Part shown: piece by piece, positions 54,639-64,000 of the stretch
Layout of the letters: every line of letters starts with the position of its first letter
How positions within the stretch are numbered: position 1 is the first letter of the stretch
From: Gossypium raimondii
Taxonomy: Eukaryota; Streptophyta; Magnoliopsida; Malvales; Malvaceae
Length of the DNA: 64,000 nucleotides
Direction of reading: 5' to 3'
Assembly (NCBI RefSeq): GCF_025698545.1
Contig: NC_068567.1
Location: forward strand, 60,586,705 to 60,650,704
The notes under the pieces: model-generated
What the model saw: only the letters and a program-made list of their open reading frames with translations
What the model was told of the DNA's origin: nothing
The model's database searches: none
Position numbers and translations under genes: made by a program

Positions 54639-54656
54639 ACCTACTGTGGACCTACA
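54639..54656 (+). promoter_or_regulatory. MYB-type AC elements in the CAD promoter
   Basis: ACCTACT (54639-54645) fits the ACC[T/A]A[A/C][T/C] site of secondary-wall MYB factors, and ACCTACA (54650-54656) is one base off. They lie about 130 bases before the TATA box. AC elements are standard in promoters of lignin-pathway genes. Function is inferred. Confidence 0.5.
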
Positions 54657-54693
54657 CAGTGCTGAGATGTCATTGCATAAGTGAAGCCCAAAA

Positions 54694-54724
54694 CCCCGCC
54701 CCCCGCCCCCCGCCCCCCGCCCCC
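54694..54724 (-). promoter_or_regulatory. CCCCCCG heptamer tract, possible G-quadruplex on minus strand
   Basis: Five C-runs of 4, 6, 6, 6 and 5 bases are separated by single G residues, a sharp exception in AT-rich DNA. The minus strand therefore has five G-runs with one-base loops, the pattern of a very stable quadruplex. It ends 44 bases before the CAD TATA box. Confidence 0.7.
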
Positions 54725-54767
54725 TTTTGGTTCATGGACCACAAATCATGCTCTACTTTTTCCTCTT

Positions 54768-54775
54768 TATAAATA
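54768..54775 (+). promoter_or_regulatory. TATA box of CAD
   Basis: TATAAATA 108 bases before the ATG at 54876, in the CTCTTTATAAATACCC context usual for plant core promoters. Confidence 0.75.
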
Positions 54776-54875
54776 CCCATTGTTGAATGCGTGGGTACCC
54801 CATTCACAATACCAAAAAATAAAATATATTTTTCTAAAACACAATCCCAAAATAGCTTTTGATCAAAAACCTAAA

Positions 54876-56570
54876 ATGGGTAGCCTTGAAAATGAGAGAA
54901 AAACAACTGGATGGGCAGCTAGAGACCCTTCTGGCATCTTGTCTCCTTATACTTACTCTCTTAGGTATTCTTAATTTTACTGGTTTTTTTTTTTTCACTT
55001 CTTTTAGGTTCAGTTTTCTGGTTTTGTTCTTAACATAATCATGTGTATATATGTCGTAGGAACACTGGTTCAGAAGACGTTTTCATCAAGGTTATATGTT
55101 GTGGAATCTGTCACACTGATATTCATCAAGCCAAAAATGATCTTGGCATGTCAAACTACCCAATGGTTCCTGGGTACTTTTTCTTTTTTTTAGCTGCCAT
55201 GTTATTTAAGTTCATGATTTTTGACCCTGTTGGGCTGTGATTTTTCATTAAGTTTGGTTTATTTTTTTCAGGCATGAAGTGGTTGGTGAGGTGGTGGAAG
55301 TAGGATCGGGTGTAAATAAGTTCACTGCCGGAGACATCGTCGGCGTCGGTTATGTTGTTGGATGTTGCAAGAATTGTAGCCCATGCAACACCGACCGTGA
55401 ACAATACTGTGCTAAGAAGATCTGGACGTTCAATGATGTTTATACCGACGGTAAACCTACTCAAGGTGGCTTTTCTGGCTCCATGCTTGTTGATCAAAAG
55501 TAAGAATCGCCCACCACTTCAACAAAACCATGTCAATTTAATAATTATAAATCCATCCTTAAACTTCAAAATAATTTTAATTAAGTTCTCAAAATATAAG
55601 TACCATGACAATTAGGTACATCTATCAATCTAGTTATTAATTCGAATTAATATATAATGTTCGAAATTCGAATTGATTACTAAGTTGATGAAAGTGCAAG
55701 ATTTGTATGATTAAGGATATTTTAAAGATTTAATTAGAATATTTTATGATTATTTTACTATGAAAGATTAATTCTTTCGAGTTCTTTCGAGTTGTGGTTG
55801 TTTCTCTCTTTGGTTTTTCTTTTTGAATGAACTTATTTATTGTTATGTTTCTCAGGTTTGTGGTGAAAATCCCAGATGGATTAGCACCAGAACAAGCAGC
55901 ACCACTGTTATGCGCCGGGGTGACAGTTTACAGCCCACTGAATCACTTCGGCTTAAAGGAGAGTGGTCTAAGAGGAGCAATATTAGGACTCGGAGGAGTA
56001 GGGCACATGGGGGTGAAGATGGCAAAAGCAATGGGACATCACGTCACTGTCATAAGCTCTACCGATAAGAAAAAAACAGAGGCATTAGACCACCTCGGTG
56101 CCGATGAGTACTTAGTCAGCTCTGACACCGAAGCGATGCAAAAAGCTGCCGAATCACTCGACTACATCATCGACACCGTGCCTGCTTTTCACCCTCTCGA
56201 GCCTTGCCTTTCATTGCTGAGAATCGACGGAAAATTGATATTGACTGGCGTTACTAACACCCCTCTTCAATTCCTCACCCCGTCGGTCATGCTTGGTGAG
56301 TCAAATTTGAAATTCTTTCTGGGTTTTCATTTTTCCATGAGTCTAAAGCTTTGTGTGGAAACAGGGAGGAAGTCCATTGCAGGGACTTTGGTTGGGAGCA
56401 TGAAGGAACAAGAGGAGATGTTGGCGTTTTGTAAGGAGAAAAATTTGACCTCAATGGTCGAAGTGGTGAAGATGGATTATATAAACACAGCTATGGAGAG
56501 GCTTGAGAAAAATGATGTTCGATATAGGTTTGTGGTTGATGTTGCAGGAAGCAAAATTGATGACCAATAG
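54876..56570 (+). CDS. CAD: Cinnamyl alcohol dehydrogenase, class I, five exons
   Basis: NADPH-dependent zinc dehydrogenase that reduces hydroxycinnamyl aldehydes to monolignols, the last step before lignin. Exons: 54876-54964, 55060-55173, 55272-55499, 55856-56295 and 56365-56570, all with GT..AG introns, giving 358 residues, the usual length. The catalytic zinc ligands are Cys47, His69 (GHE) and Cys163. The structural zinc is held by Cys100, 103, 106 and 114. The nucleotide fold has GLGGVG at 188-193, and Ser212 (ISSTDKK) suits [23 protein letters not shown] and the end [10 protein letters not shown] are typical of class I (bona fide) CAD. Residue numbers agree with those known for Arabidopsis CAD5. 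The last intron is only 69 bases and has no in-frame stop. MYB-type sites, a C-rich tract and a TATA box lie upstream. Sinapyl or mannitol dehydrogenase relatives are less likely. Confidence 0.93.
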
Positions 56571-56576
56571 AACTAG

Positions 56577-56578
<2 letters not shown>

Positions 56579-56612
<34 letters not shown>
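56579..56612. repeat. TA microsatellite in the CAD 3' region
   Basis: About 17 TA units start nine bases after the CAD stop codon, so they are probably within the 3' UTR. Confidence 0.95.
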
Positions 56613-56616
<4 letters not shown>

Positions 56617-56675
56617 ATTCTGTTTTTGTTTACATTAGAAAATAAGGTGTGTGTTTTAATTTTGTGTTGGGATGA

Positions 56676-56768
56676 TGGTCAGCGTGATTAACGTATCAGA
56701 TCTGGTTTAGATTCGAGTCGCTTTAATCGTGTTATTGTTAGGGTTTTATCCTCCTTTTATAATTCACC
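56676..56768 (+). mobile_element. tRNA-derived SINE, family B, copy 3
   Basis: Plus strand: ATGGTCAGCGTGATTAACG, B-box-like TTTAGATTCGAGTCGC, then GTTAGGGTTTTATCCTCC and TATAATTCACCAAAAAAAT. It lies about 100 bases past the CAD stop, so it may be in the 3' UTR or just beyond. Confidence 0.65.
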
Positions 56769-59199
56769 AAAAAAATAAAGTTTGTGTTTTAAGTTAGAAT
56801 TATGCTATTAATTCGTTTTAAGGAATTTGCTTTTATATTTTAATTTGATGGGTTTTAGTATTTATATTTTGCGGATTGATAATTTTAGTTTTACATTTTC
56901 AAAATTTGAAATTTCATTCTTGAACTAAATAATAGCTAAATGGTTAAATTATGTTATTAGTCTATATACTTCAGAAAGTTATTGATTTAGTTCCTATATT
57001 TTTCGAATTTTAAATTTTAGTCCTAACCCAAATAATAGTAGTTAAATTTGTTTGGTTAAATTTAATTACTAGTCATGTACTGATGCTTATAGTCGTAGAT
57101 TTGATACATATTTTCAAATTAGATCATTCTAAATCTCTATATGTTTTGAATTTTGAAATTTCAATCTTGACGCAAATAATAGTCGTTAATCTATTAATTG
57201 AGTTTTAATGAGTAATATATGGAAATAACAAGCTAATATCTTATTACACGTATAATAATATGTTTGTTGCACCAAATCTTTGTTGAGGATTGAAATTTTA
57301 AATTTTGAAAAATATATGGACTAAATAAAATACCAAAGTAAATTACATGAATTAAAACCAGAGCTTTCGAAGGACTACTAACATAATCTAACTAGTTAAA
57401 TACTTTAGGTGAAATTCAATTGTTGGTCCATAAGTCATGGATTTTGTTTTTATTGGCTATTTGATCATTTTAGTTTTATATTTTCAAATTTTGATATTTC
57501 AATTCTCATTCAAGCAATAGTTGTTAAATTTATTAACTAGAATAATATGATTTTTATATGAAAATAATAAGTTGATATTGCCGCATAAAATTTCGGTAAT
57601 AGTGAAATTTAACTTGTATTCAAAATTGAAATTTTAAATTTTCAAAAATTGAGAAATTAAAAATAACCAAATTAGACTTCGGGCTGGTTATCATCTTCAT
57701 TTTTTTTCCTCCCACCAATCATTTCTTTTTTTTTTCTTCTCATTCACTCCACATGTCTTCTCACTTTTTCAGTCTGCATATCTATTTTATGAGTATCTTT
57801 ATTGTCTTCATAAATTGTGATGGATAGATGGCGGTGTCTATTGTTTACTAAAACTCCACTGGCCACCAGTAGTTTTTCTTGAAAAGTGGGTGACTCTTCG
57901 TCAGCTTCTTAATATGTTTCTGTTTTGAGAGTATTTCAGAATAATAAATTATTTCACTAGTCGATTTGGATCCGTGTTGTCTTAAGTTTTATACATTTTT
58001 TGTTTGTTTTTTCATTGTTTAATAAGTTTTCAATTTTAGAAGTTTTTGTCTGCTCTTGTAGCACTTTTTTAGTCATGCTTATGCATATAATCTTAGTTTT
58101 ACAAGTGATTTTAGGGATAGTTTTGTTGTCGTCCTCTTTTGTTTAGTGAATGCTCGATTCTTTTATCGATTTTCGCTTGCCGCTTTAGACCATCCAGGGT
58201 TATTTTCTTACCATATTAATTGTGCTTACAATCACCGCAAATATGTGTGTTTGAGTTGTGACAAAGTCAATTGTCAACGTGTCATAATGTTCTATTGATG
58301 CTAAAGCTAAAGCCTTTGTTATGTTAATGGAACTTGTCATTCACCATCTACGACAATTTATACATATTACATGCATTAATAGTAAATTTTAACTTTAAAA
58401 AGTTTGAAATTAATTGTAGTTATGGCAAAACTGGTGAATTGTTGACCAAGATTTGGTAGTCGGTGGAGTTGTTTATTTCGTGACTAAAAAGTTCACACCA
58501 AACTAAGAGAAATGATTAGAATAATTGATTTTCACATTTTAAAAAACATGTATAATTTTTTTAAAATTTAAAAGACCAAAATGGAAAGGATCGAGACTCC
58601 TTTCAGCCCCTAAATTTGCCTCTGATTATGTATGAAATAATTTTTAAATGAAAATTATATAATTATAGTAGAAAAGCTAAATTTACCAAAAACATACAGA
58701 ATAATGACATTTTATTAGAGTTGAGTAAAAATTTGAGAAATCGAAAATTTATCTAAATTGTCTTTGTTTAGACGATTTTTTAAAACACAAGTTAAAAAAG
58801 TTACTCTTATATAAATTGACTTGAATTCTATTTTTATTTATTTGGTAATTAATTTTGATTTTTATTATGTAAAAATAAATAATTTATATTTAAAATAATA
58901 AAAATAATTAGTAAATATTTTTTTCAAAAATAGGTATTGAATTTTTAATTACTTAAAAGTATTTTTAAAAATATTTATGATAATGAGTTTGAAATTTACT
59001 AAATAATGTCTAAAAGGCACAAAAGAAAGCTAATTTTATTAAGATAAAATCTAAAACCCAAAATCAATATAGAAAATTGAAAATCGAATGGAATCAAAAC
59101 GAATCAAATTATCGTAAAAATTCATAAAATCTTATCAATTTAAACCAAATCAAATCAAACCAAACTCCCTCATCTTTTACATTATTTCATCCAAAAATA
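56769..59199. other. Intergenic, no gene recognised
   Basis: 56780-57680 is a series of degenerate 'TAGTCC..AAATTTTGAAATT' phrases of old repeats. 57700-58350 is less AT-biased but has no usable frame or known motif. 58400-59200 is low complexity. Confidence 0.45.
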
Positions 59200-59677
59200 C
59201 AATGTTAAATTTAGCCCTCAATATTTAAATCTTTTATCAATTTGACCATTATTCATTTTTAGTTAAATTTGGCTATTATATATCTTTGCAAAAGAGTCAA
59301 ATAACTTTTTTACGAAAATGTTGACTAAAACTTATTTTAACGATGTTGGCATAGTAGCCCACGTGGTGGTTCATGTATATTTCATATTAATATGACACTA
59401 TTTGTCTTATTTGTCACATCAATAAATAATTTATGTTTTACAAAAAAGTGTTTGTAAAATAAAAATTCGATTTAAAAATATTTAAAAAATCATAAAAATT
59501 CAATTCTATGTTTAAAAATTAATGTTTTAGTCTATATTTATATTTAAAATAAAAATTAGATTCTTTTGAAGAATTTGTGGTCAAATGTAACTTTTTTAAA
59601 AGTTGAGGGTTAACTTTAGCTTAAAAATGACCAAATTGATATAAAAGGTATATGTTGAGGGCTAAATTTGATATTAT
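59200..59677. mobile_element. Foldback MITE, about 478 bp
   Basis: The left TTAAATTTAGCCCTCAATAT pairs with the right TGTTGAGGGCTAAATTTG, and arms continue via TATCAATTTGACCATT / AATGACCAAATTGATA. The centre near 59400-59470 is less symmetric. No clear target duplication. Confidence 0.6.
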
Positions 59678-59980
59678 GAGAAAGAAAAACAAAATGTCAT
59701 GTTTTGATTTATTTTCTTGTTGAACACATGTCATATCTTTCTTTGTCATGTCTCGGAGAAAAAGTAATCTTATTGTCATCTCTTAAATAATATTTTATTT
59801 TATTTTATCATTTTGATTAAATTTATTCTTAAATTATTGCAAAATAGATCTCTCTTTTTTATAATTTTTATTTTTATTAAATCATAATAAATTATGTTTT
59901 GATTATTAAAATCATATTTTATATATAATCATTAAGTTCCTTCGCAAAAAAAACGTACTTAATTAATTAAGCTCTTTTAT
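59678..59980. other. Intergenic, nothing recognised
   Basis: AT-rich spacer before the 218-bp tandem duplication. Confidence 0.5.
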
Positions 59981-60416
59981 CAACGTTTTCTGTCTTTGAT
60001 CATTACAAGATTGATGTGTCGCTCCATATTAGCAAAAATAAAAAAATAAAATATTATTTAAAACTTTTGATTGGAACGATCAAATTAGTGTCGTTAACTG
60101 CCACATCAACATCATAACGGTCAAAGATGAAAAATGTTGGTCAAAGAGCTTAATTGATGCAATTTGATAGTTTGAAGGTTTAATTGAGTGCATTTTACCA
60201 ACGTTTTCTATCTTTGATCATTACAAGATTTATGTGTCGCTCCATGTTAGCAAAAAAACAAAATCAAAATATTATTTAAAACCTTTGACTGGAACGATCA
60301 AATTAGTGTCGTTAACTGCCACATCAATGTCATAACAGTCAAAGATAAAAAAATGTTGGTCAAAGAGCTTAATTGATGCAATTTGAGAGTTTGAGGGTTT
60401 AATTGAGTGCATTTTT
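59981..60416. repeat. Tandem duplication, two 218-bp copies
   Basis: 59981-60198 and 60199-60416 match nearly throughout, sharing CAACGTTTTCT.TCTTTGATC, GTGTCGCTCCAT.TTAGC, GTTAACTGCCACATCAA and TTAATTGATGCAATTTGA. Few differences mean it is fairly recent. Each copy has CTTTGATC / GGTCAAAGA inverted phrases, so the unit may be a MITE-like remnant. Confidence 0.92.
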
Positions 60417-62084
60417 TGTAACCCCTCAAAAATTTTAATGCCACTAATAGTGGTATTTCGAAAGATTAATAACAATTTTTTTTCCAAAAAATAAGAGTTT
60501 ATTAATTGAACAATGATAGTAAGGTCAAAATTTGATATTGGAAAAGAAAGTAAGGATAGTAAAATTTTAGTAAAGATCAAATTGAAAATTTTGTGAAAGA
60601 TTGACTATTTTAGAAAAGGGGCAAAAATTAAGAAATATCTTTTTTTTATGAATATCAAATGGCCGTGAATTGATGGGTAGAATTAGAAAATTGAGATATG
60701 GACACAAAATATAGGGACCAAAGTGTAATTTAACTATTTCATGAGAAAATGGCTTAATTGCAATTATACCATGAATAAATAATATCTACATATCAAACAA
60801 ACGAGTGATGGAAAAGGATAGAAGGACTATTTTACTCTTATGTCTTAAATATGACAAAAAATATTTTAAATTGCAATTTAATAATTTTGTCATTAAATGT
60901 TGTTTTTATTTTAAATCATAAAAGAGAGATATTTGATGGGAAAGATTATAACCATTGGATTAAAATCATATAATTAAATGCGAACCATTAATTTAATTAA
61001 TTAACTAAATTTAAATAAAGAAAAATCTAGAGAGATGAAGAGAAATTATTCTCTTCAATAGAAACCCCAAGGTGGGGTGCATGGAGAGAGGAGACTTTTC
61101 TTATTCAAGCATATGCCTAACTTTAAATTCTTTGAAATTAAAGTGAGATATCACATCCATTTTTAATTCAAGAGTGTCACTTCACATGAACCAATCATGG
61201 AGGCTCGAAGATGAAGATGGATGTGGGAGAAAGATGTTATAAGCGGTGAAATATTATGTTCATGTGTGATGTGAATAGCGAATGATTTTATGAATAATTT
61301 AGCGGATGATTTGAAATGATTAATTTGATAAAAAAATAAGGATTAAATTTAAAATTATGCAAAATTTCAAAATCAAGTAATTAAATAGAGAAATTAAAGT
61401 TTGGATTTTTATGATAAGACTATAAGAACATGGTATCTAAAGAATAGGAAAATTGTACTTAAATTAGCATGTTTTAAAAGAACCAATTTGTAAGGATTTT
61501 AAAACATGAGTTTTAGTATTGATTTATATGATTTGAGAATTTAAAATTCCAAAATCTGAAGTTTGAAAATCAAGGACTAATTTTTGAAAATTTTACAAAA
61601 TTTTAATAGTAGGGACTAACTTGTAAAATCTAGAAATTTTGGAAAAGGGATTGTTTTGCAAAAGTATGCAAACTGAGATTTAGGACTGAACTGTAAAAAC
61701 AATAGAATCTAATTTTCAGGGTCTAAATTGTAAAATTGTGTAAATTTGGGGTTTTAGAGACTAAATAGTAAAAATTATAAAATTTAAATTTTAAGGACTG
61801 TTTTGTAAAAACTGTAAAATCTGAGGTATAGGGGCTAAATATTGACATAATAGTTATATACTGATTACATAAAATATTTGATAAATAATTATGTATAAAA
61901 TTAAATAGGATGGTGGATATATATGTATAAATTTTGATATAAAACACGAAAATGAATTTCAAAAGTTGAAATTGAGTCCAATAATGGTAAATTAAGCATT
62001 TGAATGCTATGAAATGTTATTGAAAATTTTAAATGTGACAGCTCTTGCTCGAGTCTGTTATCAGATTAAATAGGAGGTGTTACA
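60417..62084 (+). mobile_element. Probable solo LTR, 1668 bp
   Basis: It begins TGTAACCCCTCAAAAATTTT and ends TAGGAGGTGTTACA, with TTTTT on both sides as a possible 5-bp target duplication (weak, since it is a homopolymer). No retroelement domains inside. 61550-61830 has a series of 'GGGACTAA..TTGTAAAA' phrases. Its left end coincides with the end of the 218-bp tandem repeat. Confidence 0.55.
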
Positions 62085-63474
62085 TTTTTCATAGAAATAC
62101 TTAATTGATTTTTTCACCAACGGGGTTTATATACCTGTTTAGCCTTTTTAAAAAGATTAGTATTTTTTTTATGACAAACTTGTATATAGTAAATAAAAAT
62201 TTGAAGCGTAAGGTGTGATACATCAAATGGTAAATCAATAAGCAACATAGAAAGATTAAAAGGTTAAACATAAAAAGTTGTTAAAGCGGTTCAGACTTAA
62301 TCCACATATGTGAGGTTTAGTCCAAAGTGCCGTGTTTAATCCAAGTATTGGTTTTAGTCTCCTTGAGATTTAGTTGATCTACTGACACTTTATTGTTGTA
62401 GGTATGAGTTGTCATGTTTGAAAAATGGATACATGTGACGTGTAAGTAGCAAATACTATATCCCTGTCAGAAATGTATCCTGATATTACGGGTTCGAGAG
62501 ATCTTGGGCTTGTAGGTGTTTTCAACTCGCGATATAATTTTTTTTAATTAAAGACATTGACTTACAAAATTACAAGGTTACGGTGTAGCCGAAGAAAATT
62601 TACGGGAAAATTACAAAATGACACATGTCAAACCAAAATTATTATGGGTCAAAGTCAAAGTTACCATTATGAAAATGATATCATATATGTGTCGTAATTA
62701 TTTTTCTTTAATTAATAAATAATATTTTTTATATCACCACTAATTAAAAATAAAATACTTAAGTGATAATATCAAATGATTATTTTATCTTTAATTAATT
62801 ACATTAGGAAGAGATAAATAATAAATAAAATAGTTAAAATTTTGTAAAACAATCAAATGGAGCAGTTAAATTCTACAATAACTCTCTTTTATTCAAGTAA
62901 TTGGCGCTATAAGAAGGGGTCACCCCAAGCCATTCTACACATTCACAAGTTCAATAAGCATAGAAAATCTCTGCAGAATTCTTTGAAGAAGCCGAAGAAC
63001 TTGAAGGATTTTTGGAAAATGCCACATCAATTTTGAAGAAAAGTCACCTTTCGATCCAATTCAACCGTGTAGAAGAAGTTGAAAGTCGTTTTTCAATCCA
63101 AATCAATTGAAGAAAAGATATTCAAACTCTTTTCAAGAGCAAATCAACACGGAACTTAAAACAATCCATATTCATTCATCAGATGACGACATTTGGAGTA
63201 AAGTCAAACCAAAAAAAAAAAATTAAAAGAGATTTTGTTGATATTGTAGTTTTTATAAAGTTATCAATAATTTTTGAAGTGGACCACAACTATTCCTCAA
63301 TTATCATGCTTTCAATGTGCTTCTACATTTTTATTATTTTTATATGAATGGTTGACAACACATCCACGATCAAAACATGTAATGAATTTACAATTTATTG
63401 TGGCAAATATAGCCGCCGTGTGAATCAAATTAGTAAATATAAAGTTATTTTTAAAAATCTTATTTATATTTTTA
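62085..63474. other. Intergenic with a possible LTR-like promoter near 62880-63230
   Basis: No gene recognised. GCGCTATAAGAAGGGGTCAC at about 62907, followed by CATTCTACACATTCACAAG and GAAGAAGCCGAAGAAC, has the look of a Copia-type LTR or leader. No partner or target duplication was found. Confidence 0.35.
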
Positions 63475-63540
63475 TACAATACTTAGAATTACACATAGTT
63501 TTTCATCAACCCTTAAATAGGAGGATAATATGCTTAAAAC
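63475..63540 (-). mobile_element. Truncated family A SINE
   Basis: Only the tail part is present: on the minus strand ATTATCCTCCTATTTAAGG, TGATG, and ATGTGTAATTCTAAGTATTG. The box region is missing. Confidence 0.5.
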
Positions 63541-64000
63541 GTGATAAAAGATAATATAATCTTAAATGAGAAAGAATAAAATAAAATAAACAATTAAATT
63601 TATTCTCTATTGAGTGATAAGTAAGTCTTTTATCTAATTACCATTTTTACACTTTTGTAAAAAAATTATCTACTTGTTTTTATTGTGGGTTATCATATGT
63701 GTTTAAAACTTAAATCGCTGAAAATATTAATTTTAATTAATTAAATTTTTGAATACTTTATCAAATAAGGCCTAAATTATCTGTTTCAAATATTTAAGCC
63801 TCAAACTTGACCGAACTCGTTTTAAATTTTTAATATGTTAATTTTTATATTTTTATATACCATATAATTTATTTTATGATAACAAATATTGAAGTTGTTT
63901 AGATATTTAGATCTGGGTTTAGGGTTTTCAAATAATTGGGTTAGATTTAATTGGTTTTTTGGTGTTGGGCTTGGTTGATTTAATATAAATTATAATATAA
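63541..64000. other. Intergenic to window end, nothing recognised
   Basis: AT-rich, no ORF or repeat recognised. Confidence 0.5.

Noticed and set aside
55827-56570. Single 247-residue CAD ORF as one exon
   Set aside because: Its first residues are intron sequence before the AG at 55854-55855, and it reads through a 69-base GT..AG intron at 56296-56364. The spliced model gives the standard CAD length and residues.

Overview
The window looks like nuclear DNA of a dicot plant. It is AT-rich and gene-poor, one gene has introns, and most of the sequence is LTR retrotransposons, long inverted-repeat DNA elements and tRNA-derived SINEs. Cotton or a related malvid is my guess from the flavour of the repeats; I could not test it.

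Six intact protein-coding genes can be supported. Two encode small secreted peptides with the SGPS..G.GH signature of PIP/PIP-like plant peptide hormones (1418-1627 and 51790-52026). Three encode family-1 UDP-glycosyltransferases of the UGT84 type, all on the minus strand: a tandem UGT84A-like pair (9491-10912 and 15364-16845) and a UGT84B-like gene (42651-44048). One is a five-exon class I cinnamyl alcohol dehydrogenase (54876-56570). The CAD and UGT84A products would act in connected parts of phenylpropanoid metabolism: CAD makes hydroxycinnamyl alcohols and UGT84A enzymes make hydroxycinnamate glucose esters. Nothing in the sequence shows joint regulation.

Layout. 1-300 is a nuclear copy of plastid DNA carrying a broken rpoB fragment. 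1.2-3.4 kb holds the first peptide gene and its dead tandem copy. 3.6-9.1 kb is MITEs and SINEs. 9.4-18.2 kb is the UGT84A duplication with later insertions. 18.8-25.7 kb is nested repeats: a LINE RNase H remnant, a Mutator-like element carrying a solo LTR, another long-TIR element, and a hAT-like element inside an exon-like ORF whose uninterrupted relative lies at 26.9 kb. 28580-41671 is a complete but dead Tat/Ogre-lineage Ty3/Gypsy element with 5-bp target duplication CAAGG. 42.6-44.0 kb is the UGT84B-like gene. 46112-48843 is a second solo LTR. 50.6-52.0 kb is MITEs followed by the second peptide gene. 54.6-56.6 kb is CAD, with a C-rich promoter tract. The rest is MITEs, a 218-bp tandem duplication and an LTR-like element (60417-62084).

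Exon boundaries, element ends and target duplications were read by eye. Family names rest on recognised motifs, not on searches.
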